Below are positions 8,365-19,286 of a DNA stretch of 64,000 nt, piece after piece. Location of the stretch: positions 3,286,001-3,350,000 of the forward strand of contig NC_060024.1 of assembly GCF_021134715.1 (NCBI RefSeq), given 5' to 3'. Made by a program: the position numbers and the translations under genes. This stretch comes from Daphnia pulex (taxonomy: Eukaryota; Arthropoda; Branchiopoda; Diplostraca; Daphniidae). Numbering within the stretch: position 1 is the first letter of the stretch; every line of letters begins with the position of its first letter. Under the pieces are notes generated by a model. That model saw nothing but the letters and a program-made list of their open reading frames with translations. It searched no databases and was not told the DNA's origin.

Positions 8365-9780
8365 TATCCCTGAGGTATATTTATATACGAAGGTCCTTAA
8401 CAATATAGGTTGTGGGGTATAGGGGGTAGGGTAGTAGTAGCTAGTAGTGAAATTCAGAGGGTTTAATGTCCATTTAGTGTTCCTTTATACGTTTCTTCCC
8501 TGAATGACCAATCGTCACCAAATTTTGTACATAATTCAGTCAAAATTTGATACATGGCGTAACGGGGTTTTCATTTGTTTTCATTACTGTTTTAAAAATT
8601 TAATTTGCGTACTTGTTACCTAGCTGGTTGCCGAATCCTAGGCAGTGAATTCGCTTTTTTTGCGTAACCTTCCAACTGTCAGTGCATGCTCAGCAGTGTA
8701 AACAAAAACAAAAAAAAAGTTTGGATCTTCCCTAGCAAGACAAGTTTTCTGCTACGGGAGTGGAGAGTATTTATTATTTGATTTTGTTTTTATGTTCGAT
8801 TTCGATTTCGTCTTTATTCTTCTTTTTACTTTGTATTTTCCCATTATTACTTTTTTAAATCTTTTGTTTTATTATCACCTCTTTTTGTTTACTGTTTTTT
8901 GTCTTGATTTTAATAAATTTTTTGATCAAGTAAAATTTCTATTCCTCCTTTTTTTAACAATTAGTCATCAACCAAGAAGTTGAGGAACATTTAAAAATGT
9001 TTGATTATACTCATTTTGAAGCTCTGGGTCATCTCTCTCTTCTTCCCTTGTCCTCTTCACAGTCATCAAGATCTTCTGGTGGTCGTGAAGAGTTACCACC
9101 GATCTTCCACTTCCATTTACCTCCGAAAGCTTTTTAAGTTTAATTTTTCAAAAATTACAAATTTATTTTTCGAGATCGAGATTCGAACCCTAAACAATAC
9201 GAGTGGCAACCCGAGTTGCTAACCATTAGACCAACATTGACATTTCTATATAAGGGAATGCGTGGCCCGGTTGGTGAGTACACCAAATAATGTAACAAAA
9301 GTCGAAGTAAAGCAATGGTAATATCGCTAGCGACGCTACCATCGGTATCGATTTCGGAACCGGTCGTAAAACACTTAGGTTATATGCCTTAATTATAAAG
9401 ATTTTTTCAGCGGTGGTTTAATCTAACTGCTATAAGAGCACATCCATTTCTTTGTAGTTAATATGTAACTAATAATTTTTCTAATTCCATGTTACTATAG
9501 TAATAAATATTGCTATAACTTAATCTAAACATGAAGTGCGACGTGGGGTGGCGGGGCGAATCCTCCGCCATTCATAATTCGCACCACTCATAATATTACA
9601 GATTATTTTTCAATTATGTAGTTATAAAGAATCAATTATGGAAGATAATAAAGGGAAACAGAATTTTCCAAACGTTATAGTATGTATAATTCTACTATAA
9701 CCTTGATTTTCTGTCTCTTTAACGTTTAAAAAAATTACCGAAGGACGTTACCGAAGGAATATTGTTACCTAGTTAGTATG
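8365..9780 (-). repeat. Dispersed repeat, copy 1 (partner at 20336-21610), with internal tRNA-like promoter
   Basis: The stretch matches 20336-21610 over most of its length: TGTGGGGTATAG near the start, GAATGACCAATCGTCACC, TAGGCAG-GAATTCGC, AAGATCTTCT, then CATGAAGTGCGACGTGGGG and ACAGAATTTTCCAAAC near the end. At 9180-9237 the minus strand has an A-box-like GGTCTAATGGTTAGCA and a B-box GGGTTCGAATC, so a tRNA-like head lies inside. Copy 1 has about 200 bp (9240-9440) that differ from copy 2. The pyrimidine-rich part at 8792-8960 gives spurious hydrophobic frames. Confidence 0.75.
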
Positions 9781-10040
9781 TATTATAACAAATACCTATA
9801 TATTCCATCGCATAATTATTCCCTTCTGACATTTATAACAAAAATGTGGATGGTAATATACAAGGTTGATTGGACAGAAGATGTTTATCTAGATATGATT
9901 TCTAGATTAAAATAGAAATATTTTTTTATTTTTTTTATTACTTAATGCTTAACGCTTGTATAAAAAATTAAAAATTTGTAACTAGATTCAAAATCAAAGA
10001 ATTTTTCATTTTTCTTTTAGACTAAAAACTATTAAAAATG

Positions 10041-10712
10041 TAGGGGAGAACTGGGCAGTGTGGAAGTAGACATCAACCGTTTTTCGTCCTCTTGCGACCG
10101 AGGGATTGCATTTTTAAAATTACCGGTTTTGGTCTTTACTAATCCGCATCTTAAAAAAAATACTGAAATAGTCTTATTAGTATGGGAACAAAAAGTAAAA
10201 TAATTTTTTGGCCCTAAATCGTGTTGTCCATTTCGTTTTCTTTTTTCTTTTGTTGACTCCCCTAATAACCAAAAAATTTAGAAAAAAAAGTATTTAAAAG
10301 GAACTTCTTTCTTTTATCAGAAAATAATTTTTATTAATTTTTTAACCAAATTATTGGTTGAAACGTTATATTAACAAAGACACCTTTTCTCGGGGAAAAT
10401 TGTCTTGCTGGATAGGAGGGAATATTTTTCGAAAAAAGCAGTTCATTACGCCATCGACAGGCATTCTTTTAGCCTATAAGAATAACTTGAGACATTCTAT
10501 ACCGTTTCCACGGACAATTTTCCAAGCGACTCGTCATACCCACCTTCATTTTCAAAGCGCTTTTAGGAAAGAGATTTGTCATAAACTAAAATTAAGCGTT
10601 TGATAGCTAATTTTTTCCTCTTTTTTAAGCCTAGCAGGGATCAAAAATATTAAAAATAAAGAAGAGGAGGCTCAAAAACTAAAAAAGCGCTATCTATGCC
10701 GACTCTCCCTTA
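10041..10712 (+). mobile_element. Short TIR element, family A copy 1 (672 bp)
   Basis: It begins TAGGGGAGAACTGGG and ends CCGACTCTCCCTTA, so it has short imperfect terminal inverted repeats. The interior (GCGACCGAGGGATTGCATTTT, GGTCTTTACTAAT, CGCCATCG-CAGG) recurs at 40314-41026, 51950-52199 and 53886-54590. It has no coding capacity that I can see, so it is non-autonomous. The frame at 10358-10603 lies inside it and is not a gene. Confidence 0.75.
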
Positions 10713-10931
10713 TTGATGTAAGGAAATGGGAGAGAAATTTTTCGGGGTATGATGGTCCATATATTCTAATGAATAAAGGTATCACCTGCACAGCAGCGGT
10801 AGAGTACTTATTTAACATACTTAATGAAAGGCCAGTTTTACTTATTTATCTAAAGTACTTTAAATTTTGATCCTATTTATCTGTAATTCCTAGATCAGTA
10901 TGCTGTGTAATTAAGTATGTTAACACACGGC

Positions 10932-10992
10932 GGGTATTAAACACGGGACTCCCGAGTCACAGGCAGATGCTGTTCCACTGTACCATTCTAGA
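10932..10992 (-). repeat. Degenerate tRNA-like SINE head
   Basis: On the minus strand TGGTACAGTGGAACAGCATC resembles an A box and is followed by GTGTTTAATACCC in the B-box position. The rest of 10713-11400 shows no gene. Confidence 0.4.
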
Positions 10993-11400
10993 TTTATTAT
11001 ATTACTTAGACAATCATATTACGGACGATGGGCATTGGGACCTCATAAAATTTGAATGTCCAAACATCACTTCCAATTGGCTTCCAACCACCTATCACAC
11101 ACACCACAAAAATGAATTTAAAAACATGATTTGATCCATTTGGCGACACACTCGATACATAGATGTCCTTAGACAACTATATCGACGGACAAACCAAATG
11201 TATAGAACATTCCACGCACCGTGCTATGCTTGTTAGCGTATGTTTAGGTATTTACGTATACATAGCATACGCAAGAACACAAAAGAAGTAGGTAGAAGTA
11301 CTAAATGAAAAGCTTTCTTTTACAAATAACTATCTAAATGAAAATAAACTATGTTGACTATACTACTTTTTAGGTTTAAAGTACTAAATCTATTGAAGGG

Positions 11401-11945
11401 TGCAGTATCCTAAAAAAATCCGAACAGAGTTTTTTTTCAAATAGCCACCTATCCATATTGCGGGGAACTGTGTTTGGCTTTTAGATTAAATTTGAGTGGC
11501 GAAGAAAAAAGCGAAAGGTGGGAAGAAAGAATCCCCCCCCCCACCAAAATAAAGAATAAGACAGGCTGTCTGGAATATCTTTGGGTTCACTGTCAATTTT
11601 CGGACAAGTGACGAGAAAACCAAAAAGCTGCCATATCTTGCCTCATGAAGCTGAAAAAATTCAAAGGAATCGCCTTAAGTCACTTGCACAATAATCGGCA
11701 ATGAGGTAAGTCGGTTGAATCGATTTTTTCGCCATGAAAAATCCAGACATCCTGTCTGATTTCATTCTTTTTTAAGGGGGGGGGGTGATTGAAATAACAG
11801 TGGCTTATTACCCCTTTTTATTTCTTCCCACCTTTCGCTTTTTTCCTTGCCCCCCAAATTTGGCTAAAAGACATACACAGTTCCTCGCAATATACATAGG
11901 GAGCTTTTTGAAAAAGAAATCGCTGTTCGGATTTTTTTAGGGTAC
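11401..11945. mobile_element. MITE with long terminal inverted repeats (about 545 bp), Tc1/mariner-like ends
   Basis: The left end CAGTATCCTAAAAAAATCC is mirrored at the right end by GGATTTTTTTAGGGTACTG. Inverted similarity continues inward for about 150 bp, through a CTGTG-TTGGCTTTTAG block and GCGAAAGGTGGGAAGAAA against TTTCTTCCCACCTTTCGC. A TA follows the right end. The interior is too short for a transposase. Homopolymer C and G runs at about 11530 and 11775 sit at mirrored positions. Confidence 0.85.
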
Positions 11946-12570
11946 TGTACTTATTATTAAAAGGTTTTACTAATTTTAAAGTATGTTCTTTGAGATAAGT
12001 ATCATGACTAGTTTTATGTATGGAAAAAACAAAAAAGTATGAACCTATTTAGAGTATATTTACCTATTTAAGCATTCTTAATTCCCTACTTAAATTGTAA
12101 AGTAGTATGTTCAGCGTCCAGTACATAATTAAAAATCGAAAAAAGTACTCTACCGCTTTTGTGTTGCCGTGGCGTCATGAAGGAAATTTTCCGATCTTTT
12201 CTTTCCCTGTCGATAACCTAGCACGGTTTTAACTGCGACACGATTTGAATGCCATAAATCTATTTTGTATTAAATTCCCGAACAACTAGGACTATTTGAA
12301 TAATGTTTCTTAATATGCGCAATATTAGTGTCTGTAACTGGTAATTTAAAAGATGCAATCCCTCTTTCGTAAGGTAACGAGAAACTGGAGATGCAAACTT
12401 ATACCCAGACCACATCAACTTGCTCCTTTTTTCTCCTCTACTAAATCGCCACTGCGTTAGGTATTTTACTTGTTCATACATAATAAAGATAAAACAATGT
12501 TGAAATCTAGAAAATCAAAATTTTAATATACTCCAATTGTCCTTAACACTTATACCGACTTCCGTATATA
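11946..12570. other. AT-rich spacer; unassigned minus-strand frame
   Basis: A 73-codon minus-strand frame (12260-12481) has no motif that I recognise. Nothing else is visible. Confidence 0.3.
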
Positions 12571-13729
12571 GGGGAGAGTGGGGAAATTAGAGTATTGGGT
12601 ATGTTGGTACTTCTTGGTTTACGATATGTAAACAACGAGTGGTATTCTTTTCAAAATTAACAAATACGCGGGTTAAAATTTTGTTTCGTTTACAAAAAAA
12701 TTGTTGAAATCTTCAAAATTGTTAATTAATGAGAATAATAAGAATTTTCACGCCCCAAAATCGTATGACTTTGTCTGCTATTTTTTTACTAATAAAGACT
12801 TGGGTTTATAACTTTAAATTTTAAAAAATATGATAAAGAAAGAAAACTGATTTCTTTTTCATCGGTAATTTTTTTTCTTATTTATATCTTTTGTAGAAGT
12901 CTTGAAAAGTTCTATGGTTCTATGGGAAACAAAACAGAGTTCAGTTTTTCCAAAAAATTTCTATACGTTAATGTTCTTCTGCTTCACATTAGTGATAACC
13001 TGTCTTCTTACACTCAATAAGAGGTTTCAAATCCTTGTAAAGTAACTTCAATTGGTTTTCCACTGTTTTCATCTATTTCTCTAAACTATTTTTTATACGC
13101 TCTAGATATTGAACTCAAAACCCAGAACTAGGCTTTGTCGTCAAAAGAGTCTTAGAAAAACAAGTGCGTAATTTAGATTCCCACAACTGCCAGGTGTAAT
13201 TTCCCTCATCGTAGAAGTGTCAAAATGGAAACTGGAAAAGAATAGCTTGAAAACATATCCAGACTGATAAAACTTCTGACAGCTAATCTAATTTTCGTCG
13301 CTTGGAATAATATGATTTCAATTCTTTATAATGAATTTTTTTTTCTGTTTCAGAGTAAATTATGAAGACTTCTTTCTCTACTTCATCAGAGCTATCAAGA
13401 ATTGAAGTCTTTTAATTTTCTTATTTAATTTTAATGTTAAATGTAATATTTTCACTAGTCTTGTTGGGACATAAGATAAGCATTAGCAAAAATACACTCA
13501 CATAGGGAGCAACACGCTCCACCAGTGAGGCATTTTATCTTCAATTTTTAAGTTTTGAAATTGAATTTAAGTATTAATACAGGGTTTTTTACTTCACATT
13601 CAAAATACAGGTTACAATCTGATTTGGTCTTCTTAATTTTAAACCATCGGAGGTTTGTAATATTGGAAAAAAAGGAAACGGCGGTACCAAATAAAAAATC
13701 ACATCAACTATTCCAACCCTCCCCTAGGT
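12571..13729 (+). mobile_element. TIR element, family B copy 1 (about 1.16 kb, complete)
   Basis: It starts ATAGGGGAGAGTGGGG and ends CAACCCTCCCCTA. Nearly the whole length matches, in reverse, 47194-48820: ACTTTGTCTGCTATTTTTTTA, TTCATTATAA-GAATTGAAATCAT, GGAAACTGGAAAAGAA, CACCAGTG-GGCATTTT and GGAAAAAAGGAAACGG all have counterparts. It has no open frame of useful length. It serves as the empty site for the SINE inserted in the other copy. Confidence 0.8.
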
Positions 13730-15470
13730 CTGAAGTCTATATTCTAAATGTAGCTAAAAGTCCATCCATGACATGAATGAGCGATTTTCAACGTGTTAAC
13801 TTATCCTATTTTTCATAAAGAAATGGTGATGTAAAAATTTTAATTTTATAATGCTTGCTTACTCATTAACAGTAATAGTTTTTCATTAAGGAATGGGTAG
13901 AGTGCTTCTGGCCGATTTGTACCAAACTTTATTACGTCAAAAATAGCTGTATTTTTATAAAAGGCCAAAACACTAGTTCCAATAGCCTTCTACAGTATTC
14001 TGTCACAGCTTTGCAGTCGTTGGGGCCATCTATCACTGCGCTCAAGCGGAAAGATATTAAGTTGTTGTAAACTCTATAAAAGTAAGGTATAAAATAAACT
14101 TTTATGCTTTCTTTGGCACGAAACTTATAGCTGGTGTAACAAATTCGTAACTGATCACTATAGATAAACTCTACTCCACTAAAGCTCATTAAAAATGGGG
14201 AATTGCAAGTCTCCACTTATTCCCTGGGGTACCACACTATGAAGTGTAGTGGTACACCATAAGGAGTTTACACTTATTTAAAGATCGAGCTATCCACTTA
14301 TAGTGGTTTAGTCAGGTTAAGCGTCCCGATAAAACCCACACTATAATAAGTGGTAAAAAAATTCAAATTATTTTAGATAGATCTGCACAGAACAACAGTA
14401 AACTGCTTATTTGAACTTTTTCAATATTTTTATTCTACTGAATCCATCAGTAGTTTACAAATAATAAGTAGTTTTTAAATACTTATTTCTTAAATCTTAT
14501 TTCTTCATTTCTCCAACTCATTATTTTTATCATGCTTCGTTTTGTAAAAAATTAATAATACATAAATATGAGTAGTTTTGCAAATGAAGTTGACGTGCTA
14601 TGCGACTGGTTACCCTTGGATTGAACGTTCTGAGCAGATATTAGTTGTGGATAGTTACTAGATTCTTGTATCTGTAACTGTTGGTAGACAGGGCCATATG
14701 TAAGGGTAGAAGGAGGCTACCTGTCAGTTTCACTTTTGGGGATTTTAAAATATTTCTTTCAATTTCCGAATCACTCACTTGCAACAAAAAATTCATCTTA
14801 TCATTCTCTGCAAAATGATCGCAATGTTTCCGATTTAGATATTTTATTTTCTTAGAAATAACGACTGTGTGAAATAAATCTCAGTCAACTTGCCTCGCCT
14901 ATGGAATCAATTGTCCGAACGTGTATTAGATGGCAACCTTGATCTAACTTGGTCGTTATTTTTTATATAGATTTCTTTACTCTTCCTTAATAAAAATAGC
15001 CTAAACAGTCAAGAATAAAAGTATGGCGATTTTATTTGAGTTATTTCGAAGGTAAGTATACCATTAAATGCAGGAAACTTGCCCCAAATTTTTTCAACCA
15101 ATATGCCCAAAGGAATTTTCTGACAAAAAGATGAATATTTCTTAAAAATAAATGACTTAAAAACCTCAAATTCTTTTCATAACAATGGAAAGGTTTCCTT
15201 CCATATTTTTGCATTGTATCTTAATTTTAAAAGTTTTAACTGTTCATCAAAGAAAAATTCCTAACAGACCTAAATTACTTTGACCCCCCCCCAAAGGCCG
15301 CATCGAGATCTACCTAATACCTAAAAATTTAGAAGTTGTAAGCGTAAAAATGCTGCAATTCAGAATAGGGTAGTGGAATAAATGGTCCCTTTCCAAAGTG
15401 GCGGTAAGGTACTAAATCAACATGCTTTTAGGGGGCCCAATCGAATTTACAGATTTTAGGAGTAGGCCTA
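13730..15470. other. AT-rich spacer without a recognised gene
   Basis: The minus-strand frame at 13932-14216 (94 codons, several Cys) has no similarity that I recognise. Short local inverted repeats around 14226-14350 (CACTATGAAGTGTAGTGGTAC) are visible. No other features are supported. Confidence 0.3.
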
Positions 15471-15985
15471 CAGTACCCACCAAACTATTAGGTACACCCC
15501 CCTATTTTCAGTGCATTCTTATGGCACTACGTGTCCTAGAAAAAATGCAATAACTCTTGAACCGCTTGGGCTAGATTTTTTTTCTTTTTGGCCCTGAGTA
15601 GATCTAATGATGATCTACATTTTTTCTACACATGAAGTTGTCGTAGGATTAACCCCACGGCGCTACGGTATTGTTTAGTTTATTGGGTACACCCGTTTTC
15701 CCCCATATGCGCCGTGTTAAATACGGCGTTTTCAAAAATTTACAAGAAATACTAAAAGTAAAGCTAAAATTTTTTTCTTTGCGCAAAAAGAAGCACAATT
15801 TTTCACTCTATACGAATTTAAAGAATGATTTACAATAAAATCAACTCAGAGAACCCTTCCCTATACCCTAAAGTTTTCCACTTCAAAATTTGTACTTTTT
15901 ACTACACACTTGCACTGTCGCCCCTATAGGCATTAGAAATTTCGACAAATTCTCTGAGTTGATTTACATTAGAGATTACATTTAA
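15471..15985 (+). mobile_element. Mariner-like MITE, copy 1
   Basis: It begins TACAGTACCCACCAAACTAT, with TA then CAGT as in Tc1/mariner ends. It matches 35950-36440 closely over about 400 bp and 31638-32045 more distantly (CAGTGCATTCTTATGGCACTACGTGTC, GAACCGCTTGGGCTAGA, ACACCCGTTTTCCCCCATA). Towards the end AATCAACTCAGAGAA and TTCTCTGAGTTGATTT form an inverted repeat around a 62-bp segment that is flipped in the other copy. Confidence 0.75.
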
Positions 15986-16003
15986 ATAATATATGGTCTT
16001 TAA

Positions 16004-16545
16004 TAGGGGAGATGCGTCCGAGATGGCCTATTTTTTTTAACTTTCTCTCTCATATCCCTCCATCAATACCTTTTTTTAATCTTTTTGTTCTAAAAATAAG
16101 AGTTAAAATTCTTTTTATCTTGGATATATTTTTTGAAATTCTTATTACTCACTACACAAGCGTTAATAAAGTTATAAAACGAAATCAAGAATTTCCCAAT
16201 ATGCCTCTACAATGGGGCTAGTTGTTCTTCCCTGTTGTTCTTTTGGGAGAACAGCTCATACCATGGGACGTTTTGAAACTCGATTTCGGTCAAAAAATTC
16301 ATAATGACAACGATTTTTTAGGGTGGTTTTTATCTATTCCCCTTGATTAGTTTTAAATATTCAAAGGTAATTTGAGCAAATTCAATAATTTAGTTATTCT
16401 CAGCAATGAAAATTTTCCATAAGCCAACAAGCCCTACGATGACAGGCAGAACACACACATATATTTGAAACTACTTTAATTTATTTTATGTTTACACCTC
16501 CATATAGAGTCGATAGAGAACAAAATTCTCTATTTCACTAGTGTT
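16004..16545 (+). repeat. Dispersed repeat family C, copy 1
   Basis: It starts TAGGGGAGATGCGTCCG and shares blocks with 29944-30510 and 44377-44897: TTTCTCTC-CAT-TCCCTCC, CAATATGCCTC-ACAA-GGGGCTAGTTG, TGGGAGAACAGC, TAGTTATTCTCAGCAATGAAAATTTT and CGATAGAGAACAAAATTCTC. Three copies establish the family. Coding capacity is not evident. Confidence 0.75.
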
Positions 16546-18968
16546 TTAAAATATTTTAATTGTGATTCCAAAATAAATAAATAATAAGAAGAAGAAATAA
16601 TAAGAAGACAACAGTCATGGCGGATTTGCCAATCCAAGAAAAAATTACTACGATGGTACGAACTAACTATCAGGTCTCGTGAAGATATCGGAGATGTAGA
16701 AATTTTAGAAAGAAAGCTGAAATTTTATTCGAAAGAAATACCTGATTTCATCAAAAATATATGATGGCGTATGTGATTTTGCACAGGAAAGCATAATGTT
16801 TAAGGGTAGATGGACATCAGTTGGGGAAAACTCCTGCCTTTCTTGAAATGTCGAATTGGCAAACGAAGAAAAGTAGACTTCACTTCAAGAATTTCACTGG
16901 GATCTGGCGATGAATCTCCTATTGTTGGCATCATTTTTGGCATGAGTTCATGTTCCTGTGTATCATTTTTATTATATGACATTGACAAAACTGTATTTTA
17001 ATGATTATTCCACAGTTCCTCAAGTACGACTAAACCAGGAAAAAGAACAAGATATTGTAAGGAATGCATCAGCTCACTCTTTCTTGGAAAAATATCCTTC
17101 CTCATTCCTGAAAACAAGTCATTTGCCTTTTTCATCCTTTCATTACGCTCACCTTGCGTTGGTAATTGCGTTGAATTGGTTTGTATAAAACCCTATCAAT
17201 TGTAGTTCTTCTTTATTCAACGCTGGGCTGTTCATCCAGTCTAAGTGTTGATTCACCTCTTCGCGATTCAAGTGTCAGGCCGTTTATTCGACCTGTTACT
17301 GGCCTGCTCGATACCCGTTTTGAACTTGTGTCTTTCTTGTGCTTGATGCTTGCTATACGGCTACGGCCTGTGTGTAAACCTCCAATCTTTTGAGGCATTT
17401 ATCGACTTGTTTGAATTATGTTTACATTTTACGGAATATACCATTGAACGAAGTCTGCAGCTCCTCTGTGAGAAAAGCTTCTCATAATATGAATGCTTAA
17501 GAATTTTCTCCAATTATCGGTCAACCATTCAATCACTCCAATACTTCTAATAGTCCAACCCCAATCACATCAAGGGAAGTTGACAAAACATCAAATTCAG
17601 TTTTATTGAAGAGGAAAACATACTGCTCGCCCCAAAGGAAGCAATAAGAAAAACTGGACTTCAAGAGGTGGAAAATGCCTAGATTGATAATCACAAACAG
17701 TTGTAAGATTTACAGCTTACATTGTACAAATAGATTATATATTTTTAACTTAATGAAATATTTATTTTTTTACATAAAATGTTAGTTAATAAGATAAAAA
17801 GCATTTTACATTGACTTCGACGTGCTTCTGGCAATCAAAAAAGTCAAAATAGTGGAAGACTAGTAGTTGGCAAGGCGTTTCTTATTTGGATCCTGGCGTT
17901 CACCAAGTTCCATCTACTTCAGAAGAGTGAAGGTATTCAAGTCAATTCTTAATAAAATGATAGTATTTCAATCTTATTTCCTTCTCCTTTATTTAGGTGA
18001 CAAGGTTTCTTATGCAGAAAATGTGAAATACTTCTTGACCTCAATTTAGAACCAGCACTGGATCTCCAGCAGCTATAAAAGCGCTGTTCAAAGTGACATT
18101 CAAAGGTCTACGATTGCAAATAAGAAGCTGGAAGGTGTCATCTGTATCGGACATATTACGTACACAGTGTCCAGTTATCAATCAGCCAAACTACGTAGGA
18201 CTATCTATAAAAAAACTAAGTTGCATTTCCAGGAATTAACTGCAATATTATTTATTCTCTAGTTGTATACCGAATTTCATTTAAATTCGGGACAGTATTT
18301 CCAATAACTTTAAAGAAAAGTGGAAGAAGACTGTGCCCGTAGTGATGGCAATGGCACGGAAATCAAGTTACCCTCAGTAATGAATATCACGAAGTCTCAT
18401 CATTTGCTGTCTGATAACGATTTTGACGAGAGGACAAGTGGTAAAATTTTTCCTCAGTAGATAGCAATGGATGTGTGCACATAAAACTATTTTTGCTGTC
18501 CAGAATTTTAAAGCTGTTCCGTCCTTGACTTACTAACGTTTTGAATCTTCACCAAACTAAGGAGGTTAATCGAGGATTTTTTTATGCACGTGATGTAAAA
18601 TGTAGAAATAAAAAGTAAAACAAGTAAAGAGGGTAAGCAAATAAGTAATACTTTATTTTTGATCCCAGGATTTCGTTAACCTGGCGAATTAAAGTCCTAT
18701 ACGAACTACTCTCTTTCATTCTGAAAATAGGTGCCATAAGATTAGCATTGGCCATTACTACGGGTCTTTACGCCGTTTTCAAACAGAGTTATAAAAGTTA
18801 ATTGGAAAACGCCTCTGGTTGTTCTTAAGTGGTCATTGTCGCTACACCACCTCTTCTCCGCCCACTTTCCACCCACCCACCCCCACCCAAACTCGCCACC
18901 TAGCGACAAAATCTCTCTTATGTTAATTAAACGAAAATTATCTTCGCGTTTCAAATTTAACGAGTTTA
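16546..18968. other. Spacer downstream of the CASD1-like gene; no gene supported
   Basis: Around 16620-16760 a plus-strand frame reads KLLRWYELTIRSREDIGDVE before stopping and looks protein-like, but I cannot assign it. Frames at 16810-17001, 16958-17188 and 17181-17393 have no recognisable domains. 18860-18890 is a C-rich tract (CCCACCCACCCCCACCC). Confidence 0.3.
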
Positions 18969-19036
18969 ATTAAATTATGAATAAAAAACCAAATACAAAA
19001 CTAGTTCTGAAGGTCCTACACGAAGTGGTTTTATTT

Positions 19037-19286
19037 TTAGTTCTGGTACAATTTTTTATTGCAGATATCGTTGTACAAAAGCTGAGTGGCTCGTGATAGT
19101 GCTACATAACCTGTATGAATGTAATCAAGACAATTAATGTATGGTTTATTGTTGATAAACTGATCCGGCCCTGTTTTAATGAATTGGGGAATTGGATTTT
19201 CTCGTTCAAAAAAAATTGAGCAACCACGTACGTATTCTTCGGCCAATGGATTGCTTGAGTCCCATATGTGAATATCATTAAAATTC
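19037..19286 (-). CDS. CASD1-like gene exon 5 (Asp/His catalytic block, stop)
   Basis: Acceptor TTGTTTCAG at 19287-19295. It codes for NFNDIHIWDSSNPLAEEY, then CLDYIHTGYVALSRATQLL, and stops with TAA at 19037. Intron 4 before it is about 5.7 kb. Confidence 0.82.

Noticed and set aside
8148..9222. Hydrophobic plus-strand frames as small membrane proteins
   Set aside because: They come from pyrimidine-rich repeat sequence shared with 20336-21610, where the frames are not conserved.
9180..9237. A functional tRNA gene
   Set aside because: A and B boxes are present but no acceptor stem or full cloverleaf can be formed; the sequence sits in a dispersed repeat.
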